Assembly: GCF_000204055.1 (NCBI RefSeq)
Contig: NW_006768776.1
Span: forward strand, 661,810 to 725,809
Direction: 5' to 3'
DNA length: 64,000 nt
Source: Melampsora larici-populina 98AG31
Taxonomy: Eukaryota > Basidiomycota > Pucciniomycetes > Pucciniales > Melampsoraceae
Positions within the stretch are counted from its first letter, which is position 1. Every line of letters starts with the position of its first letter. Below the pieces are notes generated by a model that had not been told where the DNA came from, did no database searches, and worked only from the letters and a program-made list of their open reading frames with translations. This document shows, in pieces, positions 1 to 12,199 of the stretch. A program made the translations under genes and the position numbers.

Positions 1-1067
1 TTCCATTTAATTCTTGAGCTCGAAATTTCTGTCTTGCATTATAAATGTCTTTCATGATAGGATTGAAACCCGGATTCTTGTCAAGAGAAGTCATAATGTG
101 ACGCGGTTTGATTGAAGAACTACTTAATTTTTGAGCTAACATGATCATTCAAGTTAAGGCAAGACCGCGTTCGGCGGCAAAACTCAACTAAACTCCCAAT
201 CCCTGCTACAATTTCACGGTTTTCGCCTCCTAACTTTTTAATCCACCTCTCACGCGTCCATTTACCAATACGTACCCCTCCCATAATCCTTTTCGATGGA
301 TTTGACCATAACATACATCTGCACGTCATCCTCAATTGCCTCCCAATGGGATCCCTGCCATCGACCCTCGTTCGCCTGCCAATCAAATACACCCAAGCTC
401 AGCCTCATGCACAACTCGATCTTTGTGCTCCTCCAACCCAAAAATATTTCAACTCCCCTGCACTGGCGTCACTACCCTCATCCACTTCTTACCGACACCT
501 GCCTTTTCATACTCTCCATCCATCCGTTACAATCGTCGACTTCTTGTCCTCTCCCGCCATCTTAATTTGTTCTGATCCCTCGATCGACCTAACGCTGTGC
601 CCCAAATCTCTTGTTTTTGCCTCGGTTGATGATACACGATACGACTCTGGCTTTGCTGATATCACGGTACTCGACTCGATGAGTTATTCGCTAATTACCC
701 ATGGGATGAATGATCGCTATGAATGCACCTTTTGACCTTCAACTTATTTACTCCCAGGACCCCGTCTTTCAAGGTCACCCCAGCAATGCCTTAAATGCCG
801 TCCCTGACCCACCTCAACCAATGTCACTACTCACGTTCTCAGGCACATCTCCCACCTTCCTTTCATTGAGTAAGGTAACTTGATCAAGGTGAATCTCATT
901 TGCCATTGGTGTCCTTCTTGCCTCAACCCCGTTTCAAATTCGTCTTATGATCACACGCGCATGATACCTGATTCACGGCTGCAACTCCTGTGTTGTTTCG
1001 TTTTGCAAACATTCTCTGATCATACCTCTAATACTAATAAATCATCGTAAAATCATCGTACAGTGTC
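1..1067. other. left-edge stretch without a recognised gene
   Basis: No protein family was recognised here. The longest plus-strand open frame runs 346-735 (129 codons) and is rich in Pro, Ser, Thr and Leu; it has no recognisable motif and may be chance. The last part holds the promoter side of the gene that starts at 1068. Confidence 0.4.
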
Positions 1068-2296
1068 ATGTTTGACCTGGACGTCGACGTTGTTCATGGG
1101 CTTTACCTCTCAGGCAATTTCCAAATTGAACGCAAGGTGAGTTTTGATATTTGTGATTCCGTCTGGAACGAGCTCACACTTCTTCCGCGTGCAGCTTCTG
1201 GAGCAACCGGGGGACCACCCCGACCAACAATCATACTCCTTATGGATCAGTTTTCACAGTGACAAACGTGACAATTTCAATTTTTATGACATCCGTGCCA
1301 CAACACAGCACGACAGCTCCTTCGATTTCGTCCCCCACCGTATCTACTTCCTGCGCGGCGCATTCTTTCCTACTAATACCTCAGCCACTGAGCGCGACAA
1401 GCTTTTCTTTGAAGGGTTGGATACTGCTGTCATTGGAGACCATGCTACATTTGTGAACAGCCTTGCTGATGGTGTTGGGCTTACTGGGCTCGGCCGCGTC
1501 ATTTCAATTGAGTTGGTTGTCGAAGCTTCAGTTCAATACAACCAGGAAATCACAGACCCAGAGAAACCTACTCTTCACCTATCGGTTCAACACCGCGACT
1601 ACCATCCCAAAGTATGTGACTTCGTACTCCTTTCCGCAGTCTTTGTTAACTAATAAATGTTTGCGCAGACCAACATTGCTCAATCGATGATTGTTGAATA
1701 TCGTGTCCCTCCCCACCCCCACCTGGTACATTTTCACCAAGCTATTCAAGTAGGCACCGAGTGCCAGTTCCATGGTCATATCAAAGATTTCAATGAACTC
1801 ACCCGCTGCTACATTGTAATTGTAAGTTTCAGATCAGATAACTTTTTAGCATCCACATGACTGACAGGGCCTTTGTTCAGGTCAATCGAGTCGATATCAC
1901 ATCTCGAAAGCCCGCGCCTGCTTCTCAGGTTGCTTTTACGCAAGTGCAGGCAACGCTTCCTGCGTGCGACGACCTCAGTCTTCCCAGGTTTGTCCATTAT
2001 TCTCCCAGTGTTTAAACTCAATGCTCCACCCTGATTGTGCCCGCCTCATGACCAGGGAAATTCGAACCTCGTCCAAAATCGCACTCCATTCCCCTGCGAC
2101 TTATGTTTGGGGAGGTTCTGTCGTCACAGTCCACAGCTCTGACCAAATCCATACACCAACATCAAGCACTTCGGTATCGTCGGTCGAGCAAGACTCTAGC
2201 CCTTCTACGTCGCATCCGCGTAAACAGGTGGCTCGGAAGCCAACAGCCAAAGTGAACCCGAAGGCCAAGACTTTTAACCTGATTGATGAACAATGA
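1068..2296 (+). CDS. hypothetical protein, rust-type family (tandem copy A)
   Basis: Five exons can be read: 1068-1136, 1195-1611, 1669-1821, 1881-1987 and 2056-2296. All junctions are GT-AG and the joined frame is open (328 aa). Exon 2 carries the block YFLRGAFFPTN and an LTGLGRV motif; exon 3 carries ECQFHGHIKDFNE. The C-terminus is Ser/Pro/Lys-rich (KQVARKPTAK), as in a basic, possibly nucleic-acid-binding or nuclear tail. The gene 2.1 kb downstream encodes a paralog with exon lengths 69/420/153/107 nt against 69/417/153/107 here, which supports both models. I know similar proteins only as uncharacterised, multicopy rust proteins. The short strand-like core with a Gly-rich turn could be an OB-fold-like nucleic-acid-binding domain, but this is a guess. 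The ATG at 1068 gives the same 23-codon first exon as the paralog. Confidence 0.75.
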
Positions 2297-4420
2297 CTGT
2301 ACACATTTTTATCGTATTGACCCTTGCAAAGGTCACACGTGATCACACAAATGTTTGCTTATGGCCTTCTTGAGATGCTATCACTATCCAGATCAAATGC
2401 TTGTGCAGTTCATGGCTTCCGTCATCTCTGATTTATCTCATTCATTTGTATATTAACATGGTTCAATTTGTATTTGATCATTGTCGTATACTACAACAAA
2501 ATTGACATATTGTTTTCCAAATGTGATCAGATTTTCAATGGCTCATATTTATTTCTCCCCTCCCTCGGTTATCCCACTGTCATCGAAACTCTTGTTGGCA
2601 CTATTGCACCGGTGCACTATCCTTATGCTTCGCGTTCTCAAAATATTATTGGCGTCAATGCTCAGCAGATTCTCCGGAATATTACATTTGTTCAGATTGA
2701 TTCTCACGTGATGTCAGTCCCAAACATTACGATGGTGCTCTGACATTGTTGTGTTGTCTGAGATGCACCACAACGCTTTTTCCTCAAGCGCTCGCCTAAC
2801 AGCGCGGTCAAGTGATAGCACGATCTTGATTCGACATTCCCGGAGACGAACATATTCCAATCAGTCCTAGGTCAAAAGCATGTCTATGAAGTCTGTCATT
2901 TACGCTTTTGGACAGCTAACCACACGCCCAACAGCGGTCGCGAATCAATTGCAACGCATAACATCTCGATCCCTGACCCTTTATTTTTTGTTTAAACACT
3001 CACGACACTTTTGGTTATCAGTCTACTACATCTTTTAATACCCAATAAACAACAATTTGCTTGAAAATGATCCAATCTGCCAACTGTCACGTTTCTAAAT
3101 GATTGCATGGCACGGTCGCCTATGATCAATTCTTTGTAAATCTTCGCTTCACTGAAATTATGCAAGTCCAGCGCTTTCACCCAATATCCATTGGATTCCA
3201 TCCATTCTCAAAAGTCAGGTGCAGTTTCCACGCTTGCGCAAAGGATTCAACCTTGGAAACTAAAAAACATGCGTTACCTTCTGATCACGGGTGCAATTTT
3301 GTTCACACATAGAAGTCATGGTATACTATTGTCGCGGATGCTTCTGAGACCCGGCGCAACCTTGGACATCGGTCACCTGGCCCTGTGAACCTGCGCGTTG
3401 GTTGCATTAACTCTTGATTTTCATGTAATAGCTTTCGGCTGCTGGCCACGTCAAGCGATGAACCTCGGGTCGCACCCTGTAGCCATCTTTCCGGCGAATC
3501 GATTCCCACCTTCAGACGGCGTTATCCCCTTACGGTCTCAACAAACCAACAACTTTCTCTCGCACCACCACTGTCCATGAATCATGACGTCAATTCAGAC
3601 ATGATCCCATCAGATACCGAAATTACTTCCTCGCTCGCATCGCGTCGATACAAAGATGATCGCATCACGCCCCCTGATACCTGCTTGGTTGGTTCAGAGT
3701 TTGCGTCACTACCCACCGGTCAAGAGTGTATTGAATTTCGCTTAATGAACGATTGAGCCTAGGACTTGTGCACAGGATTTCGACAATCTTTTTGACAAAA
3801 TCGATCAACGCCTTCGGATGGCGTCTTTATCGCGCGTTCCCATGTGTACCCTTCACTGCGTGGAACTGGTTTTCAGGATCGACACACTCTGTCCTCAAAG
3901 GCTCTTCTGGCGGTGCGCACAGTTTCGTGTTTCTGCCTTTATCGCTTGCCAATCCCTGTGGCTCTTTAGACAACCGATATCGGGTGCTTACTTGTGACAC
4001 ACTCTTGTGATCAAGCTTTTGTATGCCTAACAAAATCAATATCGTCCCCGTATTCCCAAATGGTTTCTTCGGATTTGCTGGAAACCACTGGAGCACCATC
4101 AAATGAAGACATACGTCCTGGCTTCGCGTGAATGCCGAGATCGGTAGTTAGGAAGCGCTTCGTCATTTCAGCAATCGTTGAATGGCAATTCTCATGAAGT
4201 ACGTCAAGACATAAAAGGCCGTTAGACATGCAAACATTCATTTAATTCGTTCTCTCCAGAATCAGCAAAACGCTTCTACAACGATTTACAACCAAATCCG
4301 TGCTCAAATCTAAATTTCTTCCTTTTTCGACATCAGTGGTGAATCGTGAAATTTCTATATTTGTATTCTTCCGTTCATCCCGATCAGATCCATTCTCACG
4401 CGTCAAGGGACATTTTCAAC
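2297..4420. other. intergenic stretch between the two paralogs
   Basis: No confident gene is seen. Short open frames occur on both strands (for example 2468-2743 plus and 3827-4102 minus), but none shows a motif or a convincing exon structure. The stretch includes the 3' flank of copy A and the promoter side of copy B. Confidence 0.45.
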
Positions 4421-5654
4421 ATGTCTGAGCCCAACCCATGCACTGGCCACAGTCTCTATCTGTCAGGAATCTTTGGAGTTGAAGAGCAGGTATGTCTTCC
4501 CGGTCTTGACTGACGTCCAAGGCGCTATGCTAATGCCATCTGTGGTTTGAACAGTTAGCTGAAGACAAACGTTACAAAGTTGAGTTCCGGAGTTACTCCA
4601 CGACAATTGGCTGTTCGGGAGCAAATCGCCCCAAGGATTTGCACTACGAAATACGTGCCACCGGTTTTAGCTCCGAAGCTCTGAAACTCGAACCAGACCA
4701 CTTATATTTTTTGCGTGGTGCATTCTTTCCCACCAACACCGACGAGACCTACCACGATGACTTATTTTTTGAAGGTTCTGACCGAGTCTGCCTGGGCAGT
4801 GCTGATAATTTCACCAACAGCTTGGTTGACAAAGTCGGTGTCACCGGAATTGGTAGGGTGCTGGATGTGAATTTTGTGGTTGAAGACTGCTTCCAGTACC
4901 TTAAATCAAAGGTCAATGACCCTGATAAAGTGAGTCTGTATGCAATTGTCCAACACTGCGACTTCCATCCTGAGGTCAGTCAGGTTAATTTCTGCTCTAT
5001 TTGTTCTCTACATGTGAGTTTGATTGCTAATCTTTTCTTCTTGTAGGCAAAGCTTGCTAAAGAAATCACGGTCGAATATCACATTCCACCCTTCAAACAC
5101 CTTTCTGGTTCACCCCAAGTTGTCAAGGAGGGTCGTGAGTGTCAGTTCCACGGCTACATCAAAGATTTCAACGAAGACACCAATCGTTACGTTGTGATAG
5201 TAAGTGTGTCAAATCTCTCCCTCTGAGATCCGACTCTGATGTAACCAATTTGCAGGTTAATAAAGTAGCTCCGACGTCGGGGCACACGGACATGCGTCTG
5301 CGTGGCAGAGGGTCCAAAGTGGAAGCTGCGACTGACTCCAATGGCCGCCCCAAGGTTATCAAGTACGTTTCCTCTTCTTTCTGCCCGATTAACTTCTATC
5401 GTACTGACTCAACACCCAATGACAGATTCAAGTCACGTGGTTTGAGCACCCCCTTCAGATCTCCAGTCACCGTAGCCGACTCAAGCCCAACCATCCCATT
5501 TGGCCCCTCAACCGAAGTACCATCATCGTTTTGCTCCGGATCAGCAAAATCTGCGTCAGCAATTGTCCCCGCTGAAAAGCCTGTTCAACCCACCAAGAAG
5601 CGTGCTCGCGCGCAACCCAAGCGTAAGACTGGCAAGGGCACTGATTCCGAGTGA
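4421..5654 (+). CDS. hypothetical protein, rust-type family (tandem copy B)
   Basis: Five exons: 4421-4489, 4555-4974, 5047-5199, 5256-5362 and 5426-5654, all with GT-AG borders, joined to 325 aa. It is the paralog of the gene at 1068-2296: the same order of blocks is present (LYLSG near the start, YFLRGAFFPTN, VTGIGRV, ECQFHGYIKDFNE), introns fall at equivalent positions and exons 1, 3 and 4 have identical lengths. The tail is strongly basic (TKKRARAQPKRKTGKG), consistent with nuclear targeting or nucleic-acid binding. Function is unknown; an OB-fold-like DNA- or RNA-binding role is a guess from the basic tail and the mobile-element neighbourhood. No break is visible, so this copy could be functional. 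Confidence 0.78.
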
Positions 5655-6767
5655 GGGGAAGAGCCTCAAACTTCACCACTAAAGTATGTTTCCTGTTTGG
5701 TAAGCCAAATTAGTGCCGGTGAGTCCAGGTCTTTGTTCGCACCCTGAGCCGATAGTCATAACCCGTGCACTGAAATTTGTGTCTGGATGTATAAAATCAC
5801 AAAGATACGGTTTCCTAAAGCATTTCAAGTCCCACCATAGACTTCATGACTGTCCCAGAGCAAACTTTTCTTCCATAACCTCACAAAACATCAAAAACAT
5901 TTATGTTTCACCCTCACTATGCAACAAATCCTGGTACCGTTCAGGATCAATCGGTCAAAGATCACGCGCATGTTTCTAATCGTCTCTGTTACTGAACCCT
6001 ATAAATTCTTATAATTTTAAATTCCCTCCCATAATAAAGCCTGTAAACCCCAAAAATATGTTTCCGATTTCGCCTTATATGTTGTTACATCCTGACACCA
6101 ATCAGCATCAATCTGATGCAAACGATCTTGCATTTCCCATAGCGATGTTTCAGGCAAGAACATCATAATTAAGTGAGAACTAAGTTTGTGGTTTGTGCAC
6201 ATGCTGCAATGAGCGTTGATCCCATCTGAGCGCATGGCTGAATCTTTCAACGTGTGCAAAAGTTTCCGTCGTTTTTCATCTGCTCGGAACTGTACTATTC
6301 CCAATCTCCATTTCAATCATAATGCAAGCATGCCTACGACACACCTCACTTATCCAATTTCAGCTTATCCAAATTGCGAGAACAATTTATGGGCGTATTC
6401 AAAAAGCGTGCTAAGTAAATAAGCAACCTCCTGCACTTGTGCCGCATTAGCAATCTCTTGTCTATAACTCCAGATCACCCACTTCATCTTGAGCAGGGAT
6501 TTGAACGGTTTCAGGGCACGTCTCCTGGATCGATAAAGTTAAAAAATTGGTCGCCTCAGAGCCGCATGATTTCTCATCCTTTTCTAAAAAGTGACAGATG
6601 GCTCAGCTCAACCCGAGGATTTACGCAATAAACCCAGTTAATGAAGGCAGATTCGAAATTAGCCCGCAACGACTGTTGTGTATGTTTAATGCCCGTGAAT
6701 TCAGAAGTTAAATGCCTCTGACAAATCGTTTGCTGGCGGCCTTGGATCACTCCTCACAATAATCGAT
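5655..6767. other. intergenic stretch, nothing recognised
   Basis: No gene with a recognisable motif is seen. Small open frames at 5713-5979 and 6017-6316 (minus) lack introns, motifs and neighbours that would support them. The right end is the promoter side of the F-box-like remnant. Confidence 0.4.
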
Positions 6768-8060
6768 ATGTCCGCCAACACCCCCCCGATAGAAATTGTA
6801 GACATGATTTTGTCTTATTTGCTTGATCAATATCCTAAACCAAGTTCCAATGTCTTAAATATTGCCGATCAACCTTACATGAATCACTTGTTTGTTTCTG
6901 AATTGCTCAAATGTGGCACCTTGCTGTTCTACCTCACGCGTATCACAGTCTTCGTCTTTATTCTCCATTGATGATCAACCAATTCTCTGACGTGTTGTCA
7001 AGCTCAATCGTCATCTCAAGCAGGCATTGATTGTCCCACTTATCATTTGGACATCTTACGTCGCCAATGTTACATATTTGCTCATACCAGATTGGGATCC
7101 TTGAAACTGCGACGAGCGAACCGTGCCTGAGCCCAAGAAACTGGGAATTGGACTACACATCAGGCTTAATGCACGATATCGGTCAAATCATTACGATGTG
7201 TAGCAAAACGTTAACCAGCTTAAGATTCGTATTCCGGACATCAGTTGGGTTCTCCCCAAGCATCATAGGAGCTGTGAAGCAAGTCGAAAATCTCAAGGTC
7301 TTAAACATTATTGGTGGCTCGTTCGGAACTCCAATCAACGACTTGGAGTCGCTGAAGGACCTTCTCGAGGCCACTCTAAGACTACAGTCATTGTCTCTCG
7401 AACTTGGTTTCCTACAACGACTACATATCAGCCCTGAGTCACTGCGTTATCTTGAGCATTTGTCGGTGAAGTGCACCTCAAACAACTCTGACGCTCTGGC
7501 CCATCTCTGCAAATTTCATGGCAAAAACATTAAATGCTTGGAATACATACCTCACCACGATCGTGATCAAGCTACTTCAATGCTGTTGGCCGTACGATCC
7601 ACGATCAAAATTCTCTTCACCGACTCCGTGCCTAATTCGCTAGCAGTCAACGTCCGCAATGTGACGTTTCCACTATTAAAAGTGGTGTGCACGCTCGAAC
7701 CACCCACAGGGCATCGGGATCTTCGATGGCTTGAGTCTGAGTTCTTCCGAAATATGAAAATCATGATCACAAATTACGATCACTCGAATGACTACTGGCA
7801 TGTGATGCTGAGAAACTACAATGGCGCGTCGTTGACCACACCACCTGACTTCAAGCATATTATCTTTGTCACGCAAGATGGTGTCAATATCGAAGATCGT
7901 CCTTTAGCTCAGAGATTTGAAGTTTATGGGATTTGCTGTGTTTTCAGAGCTCAATTGTCGTACTCAGAAATAATGGTGAGTAAATCAAACATCTGAACTT
8001 GGGTGACTAGGTACCAAATTGATATTAAACACATTTGTCTTGCAGAATCTACTTCCCTAG
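6768..8060 (+). pseudogene. F-box-like protein, decayed copy
   Basis: The start (PPIEIVDMILSYL) matches an F-box-like N-terminus, and 7031-7975 encodes the leucine-rich-repeat-like body (SLRFVFRTSVGFS, LESLKDLLEATL, FKHIIFVTQDG). Both halves align with the intact minus-strand gene at 8941-10309. Between about 6915 and 7080 the frame that matches the paralog jumps at least twice and meets a stop near 7000, so the N-terminal third is broken. An intron at 7976-8045 (GTGAGT to TTGCAG) lies at the same place as the intron in the paralog and leads to a short last exon ending in TAG at 8058-8060. A missed intron could explain part of the disruption, so the pseudogene call is probable, not certain. 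If active it would be a substrate adaptor of an SCF ubiquitin ligase. Confidence 0.62.
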
Positions 8061-8940
8061 CATGGTGCCTGTGCTTATTCTGGCTTTTGACTCAGTCGCC
8101 TACTGTTTGCAATCACAGCATAACTTAATTTCTAGATCAAAGCAAATGCGCTTGAGGCCTATTTCGTGTGGAGTCTCAAATATGATTGTTAACACCACAA
8201 ACAAAAAAGTGTCGTTTCTGCCTTGGTTCCCGAATTGTATATTGTTTGTTCTTGCTTTTGATGCTTACCACAATAAAACGAACGAGATCTGTGCCCAATC
8301 AAAATTATGACAATGCGCTCAGATTTCTAAATGAAATCATGCTTGGACAGATCTGTGGGATGGTTGTGTTCAAATTCATGCTTGCTTGAGAATTAGCATC
8401 CCTTGTTCATGAATTCGCGTGAAACCACACAATCAAAATGTAACAACTCAAGATTCCCGGATCCACAGTCTTGAGAAAAAGTTACGAGAACAACATCGGG
8501 GAGGTAGGCTGCTGGGGGCGCACAAAGTTTATGATTCACGCTATCGTATGTCATAAATAGTTGAGTCACAGTGATGCAAATGGCAAATTGTCGTCATTTG
8601 TTTCGGACATTCTATGACTCAAAGAGTATGAATTACAAATTGATATCAAAAGCAGCAGGCTTCATTGTACTTGGATGTAAGGATAAATCTAAAAATAAAA
8701 AAAACACATAGTGTCAAAAGTATAGGGTAATGACTTGTCAACGTGCCATTAGATTGCCCTTGCTTTTTCATAAGAATGGTATTGGCACTTCAAGTTTAAA
8801 GCACCAGTGTTCATAGTTGAATCTTTTAATCTGAAATAAACATTTGTTTCGTCTGCAATGCAATACATAATTATTAGATGGATAATGAATCTTGAAGGTA
8901 GGAAAGAAGCCAACTTACATAGGAATCATGATCGACTATT
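8061..8940. other. spacer between convergent F-box-like genes
   Basis: The two F-box-like genes point towards each other across this 880-bp spacer, which should contain both 3' untranslated regions. No further gene, repeat or inverted duplication was recognised; small open frames around 8035-8389 have no motif. Confidence 0.4.
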
Positions 8941-10309
8941 CTATTCCGCCAACGTTAACGTTTGAGCATTTTGATTCTTAACCCAAACTTCTGCTTCCTA
9001 CAAAATGAGTTAATTTTTAGACAATCACTAAACCGTAGAATAAAAAATCACTTACTAAAACCTCAGTGTATGTCATTGGGCCCCTGAAATGACAAGTTAA
9101 TCTTTGCTCTTGGAATGCGTGAACCAGCTCAGAGTCATGAATAGAAGAGGGACTGGATGATATGAAAATGATGTGCTTGAGATTGGTGGGTCGGATGCTG
9201 GGATTTGCTCGGAATCCAGCCAGAATTTCTTCCCAGTTTTTCTTCGATTTAGCATAATTTGTAATGAAAATTTCGATGTTTTGAAAGAAAGGGGATTGCA
9301 ACCATTCAAGTTCGATAGGTGAAATGTGGGAATAAGAACATCGTAAAATGCGAAGTCGAGAGAAGTTGTAAACGGCCATAGTTTGTGGGATGCAAGAAGG
9401 AAATGCGTCTATAGAAAGCGCCTCAATTGAGTCCCACAGAGCAAAGACCACGGATGCAGCCTCGTTTGCATCGCCAGAGGGTGAGTATTCTAAAAGCTTC
9501 AAGTTTTTCGCGTACAAACGGCAGAAGTTAACAATGGCGTGGGTGTTTGACTCATCATCTGCGAAGAACAGGTGTTGTAAATTAGGTAACGACCCAGGGG
9601 AGACGTGAAGACTCTCTAGCGAAAGGAAATTCAAAGAAAGTGACTCTAGCGATGGTACCTGGTTGAGGAAAGCAATCAGAGTTTCGGAATCGTGTTGGAT
9701 GCGACGGGCGATGATAGATTCGGAGCCATTCTCATGGCGCCGAGCCAAAGTAGAAGTAATGATAAGCACCTTGAGGTTTGAGGCGGCTGTTGCAGCGTGC
9801 ACCATCTCTTCAGAAAACCCGACTGGACCAACGAACGCGAGTTTCAATTCGGTTAAGTTATGGATACAAAGATCAAGGATCCGGCCAACGTCGGGTGTGT
9901 AGAGAACAGGGGCTGGGAAACGATGGGGGTGTAAATCAAACTGAGCACCACGGTCGCCGGGGAAAACTTGGCCGCAGTGCACATAGTATATATGCCCAAT
10001 ACTCAACCTACGTAAACCATGCATGCCGGGATTGACGAAAGCTTGGTTTTGTTTTTTCAGAAGATTTAGGACTAAGAATGGCCATCGGAGGTCGAGCTCT
10101 CGGAAAATGAAACTCATGATCGTATTGTTCCATTCCCTGCCAAGGACGCGCATTTTCAGGAGTGAATTGAGAGAGACATGTTTAAGATAACCGCGATCAG
10201 CTGTGTTGATGAAATGTGAGGGGGTTTTTGCATTGTCTTTGAAATAAGAAAGTATAATTTCAATGATCTCGACCGGAAGCCGGGGGGCGTGTTGGGTCTT
10301 TGGCACCAT
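8941..10309 (-). CDS. F-box-like, leucine-rich-repeat-like protein
   Basis: Two exons on the minus strand, 10309-9056 and 8997-8941, are joined by a 58-bp GT-AG intron (8998-9055) and give 436 aa. The N-terminus (RLPVEIIEIILSYF, then LKMRVLGREWN) resembles an F-box; the rest shows irregular Leu-rich blocks (NLKVLIITS, PSLESLSLNFLSLESLHV, NLKHIIFIS) as in F-box/LRR adaptor proteins of fungi. Such proteins bring substrates to SCF ubiquitin ligases. Without the intron the frame would end in a hydrophobic tail; the splice replaces it with a hydrophilic end, and the decayed paralog at 6768-8060 has an intron at the same point. The gene has no visible break. The family assignment is from sequence pattern only. 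Confidence 0.75.
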
Positions 10310-12199
10310 TAAGAAACTGGTGAAAAGCGAATGGCAATGTGAGAAATCGAAAAGGATCCATAGCTATAAATCATGTGCCAGAATTTGAAGCAATGTAGGC
10401 TAGGGGTCTTTGACGTTAGATGATGTTGATCTACATTGCAAATCCGGTTGTGTGGCCTGCCAGCGTTGAATTACACATTGGGGAGAACTGGGAAGTGTGA
10501 GGCAGATTCGCACTTGCTACATAAGTCGTGACGAGAGTCGATGGAGTTCAATAACCGAAACGTCAATAGTCGCGACTTTTGAAAGGTCAAGGCAAGGATT
10601 GAAGGGGGTATATGGCGTCTGGTAAATTCCCGCCTGAAAGCTAGGGTGTCTTTGGAAACTGCGAGCATCGCACAAAGGTGACAAATATTAGGGTTTTGGA
10701 AGATAAAGAAATGGATCGGAGGGATTATTCAAACTCGTGAGTTGATTGATCAATTGGAGTTCGTGAATGCTAGAGTGAGAATGATTATAGGTGAAAAATA
10801 TGTCAAGTGTGACATAAGCTTCATGCTGTATCATGAGAGCCACTAATTATCGCAAGATTTCATCGTCGAAGACATTGGTGAGTCTTGATCGCGCGGGCAG
10901 ATTAGTTTCACGTAAGGTATCACAGTATAAAAATTTTCAATCGCGGGTCAATTGGTCTGGCAAAGACTCACAGTAACGCTCAGCATGCACAATTGGGATT
11001 AGCCTCAGCGTACCAGGTTTTGGATATTCGCATTCGATTTTAACCCCGGAGGTGGATGCCGACGCACTTTGAATACTGATCATTGGTAGTGTGTCTTTCA
11101 CAAGTTTGTAGGTTTGGGTCAAGAATTTTTGTATCATACACATAGGAACATGTGGGTACCTAGGCGGTCAAGACCTTTTTTCATTCGAGAAATACACTAT
11201 CTTTTCCAAATCTTGTCGCTAACACAACATGCAGGACCATTCAAATCAGGACTGATCTGGGCACCTCGCGCATGGAAAGTCCCCAACGAGCTTTGTCGAT
11301 ACACTGACCAGCGATGTCAATTCGCGTCGATTCTGGAGCGCTGGTTAATTCGCTCATGAAACAAATGCTGGTTTATCAAAATTCATTTCGAAGTCGGGAA
11401 ATGATCTATACGCAGCTTACTGACGTTCAGGAAAATTTTTTGCCTCTTACAGCGTGTTCCCGATTGTCAAGCTGTAGCGTCTACGCGCGGTGATAGACAA
11501 TTATTGGCGAGACGGCAAACATATTCAACCAAGGCTTCACCGGATTTATCCTTGGAGCGAATTTTATGATCTGCATTATAAGGATGCATACTAACTTCGC
11601 TGTTGATTGATGCCAAAACATTAAGACGACACTACTCAGGTAATCGGCAGCAAAGGAGGTATGAATATTCCGGCGTGAACGTGCGGTGCGTACTTACAAT
11701 GATCATAGTAAGAAACGCTGTTAGGAGAGTAGATATGGAAACTGAACCGCGTTTGTTTAACAGATCATGCGCTTAAAACGGCTCTGGACGTAATGTGACT
11801 GGCCAAGCATGTAACCAGGAAGTGAGGCCAATTGAACGAACCAACGTTTGCATAACTTCATCCCGCGACAAAGCACTAACTGAGCTCAATAGGAAGCGAC
11901 AATATACCCATTGTGAGGGCGATTGCTTTCGGATGTGAACATACATCGCGAGATAAGTAATGTTGAGCATTAGGTGACTTATGAACGTAGATGTTGCGGC
12001 TTCGGGGCGAGTGGAATACGTGATTAAACTGACTCTATGACCAATTATGTGCAGTTCCAAAATGTTATAGCAAAGTTTCTGGACAAACCCTTGAAACAGG
12101 GTCAACCACGCTTTGAGTCTCATTGTGTTATTAATGTCATCTTTGTTGCTCATTATTGCTCCTGACGAATTGGTACTCATTGATTCCCGGTTGTCCTTG
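10310..12199. other. stretch between F-box-like gene and Helitron
   Basis: No gene was recognised. The minus-strand open frame 11773-12303 overlaps the start of the Helitron gene and looks like a shadow. The 5' end of the Helitron should lie in or near this stretch, but Helitrons have no terminal inverted repeats and I could not fix a TC start at an A/T insertion point. Confidence 0.4.
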
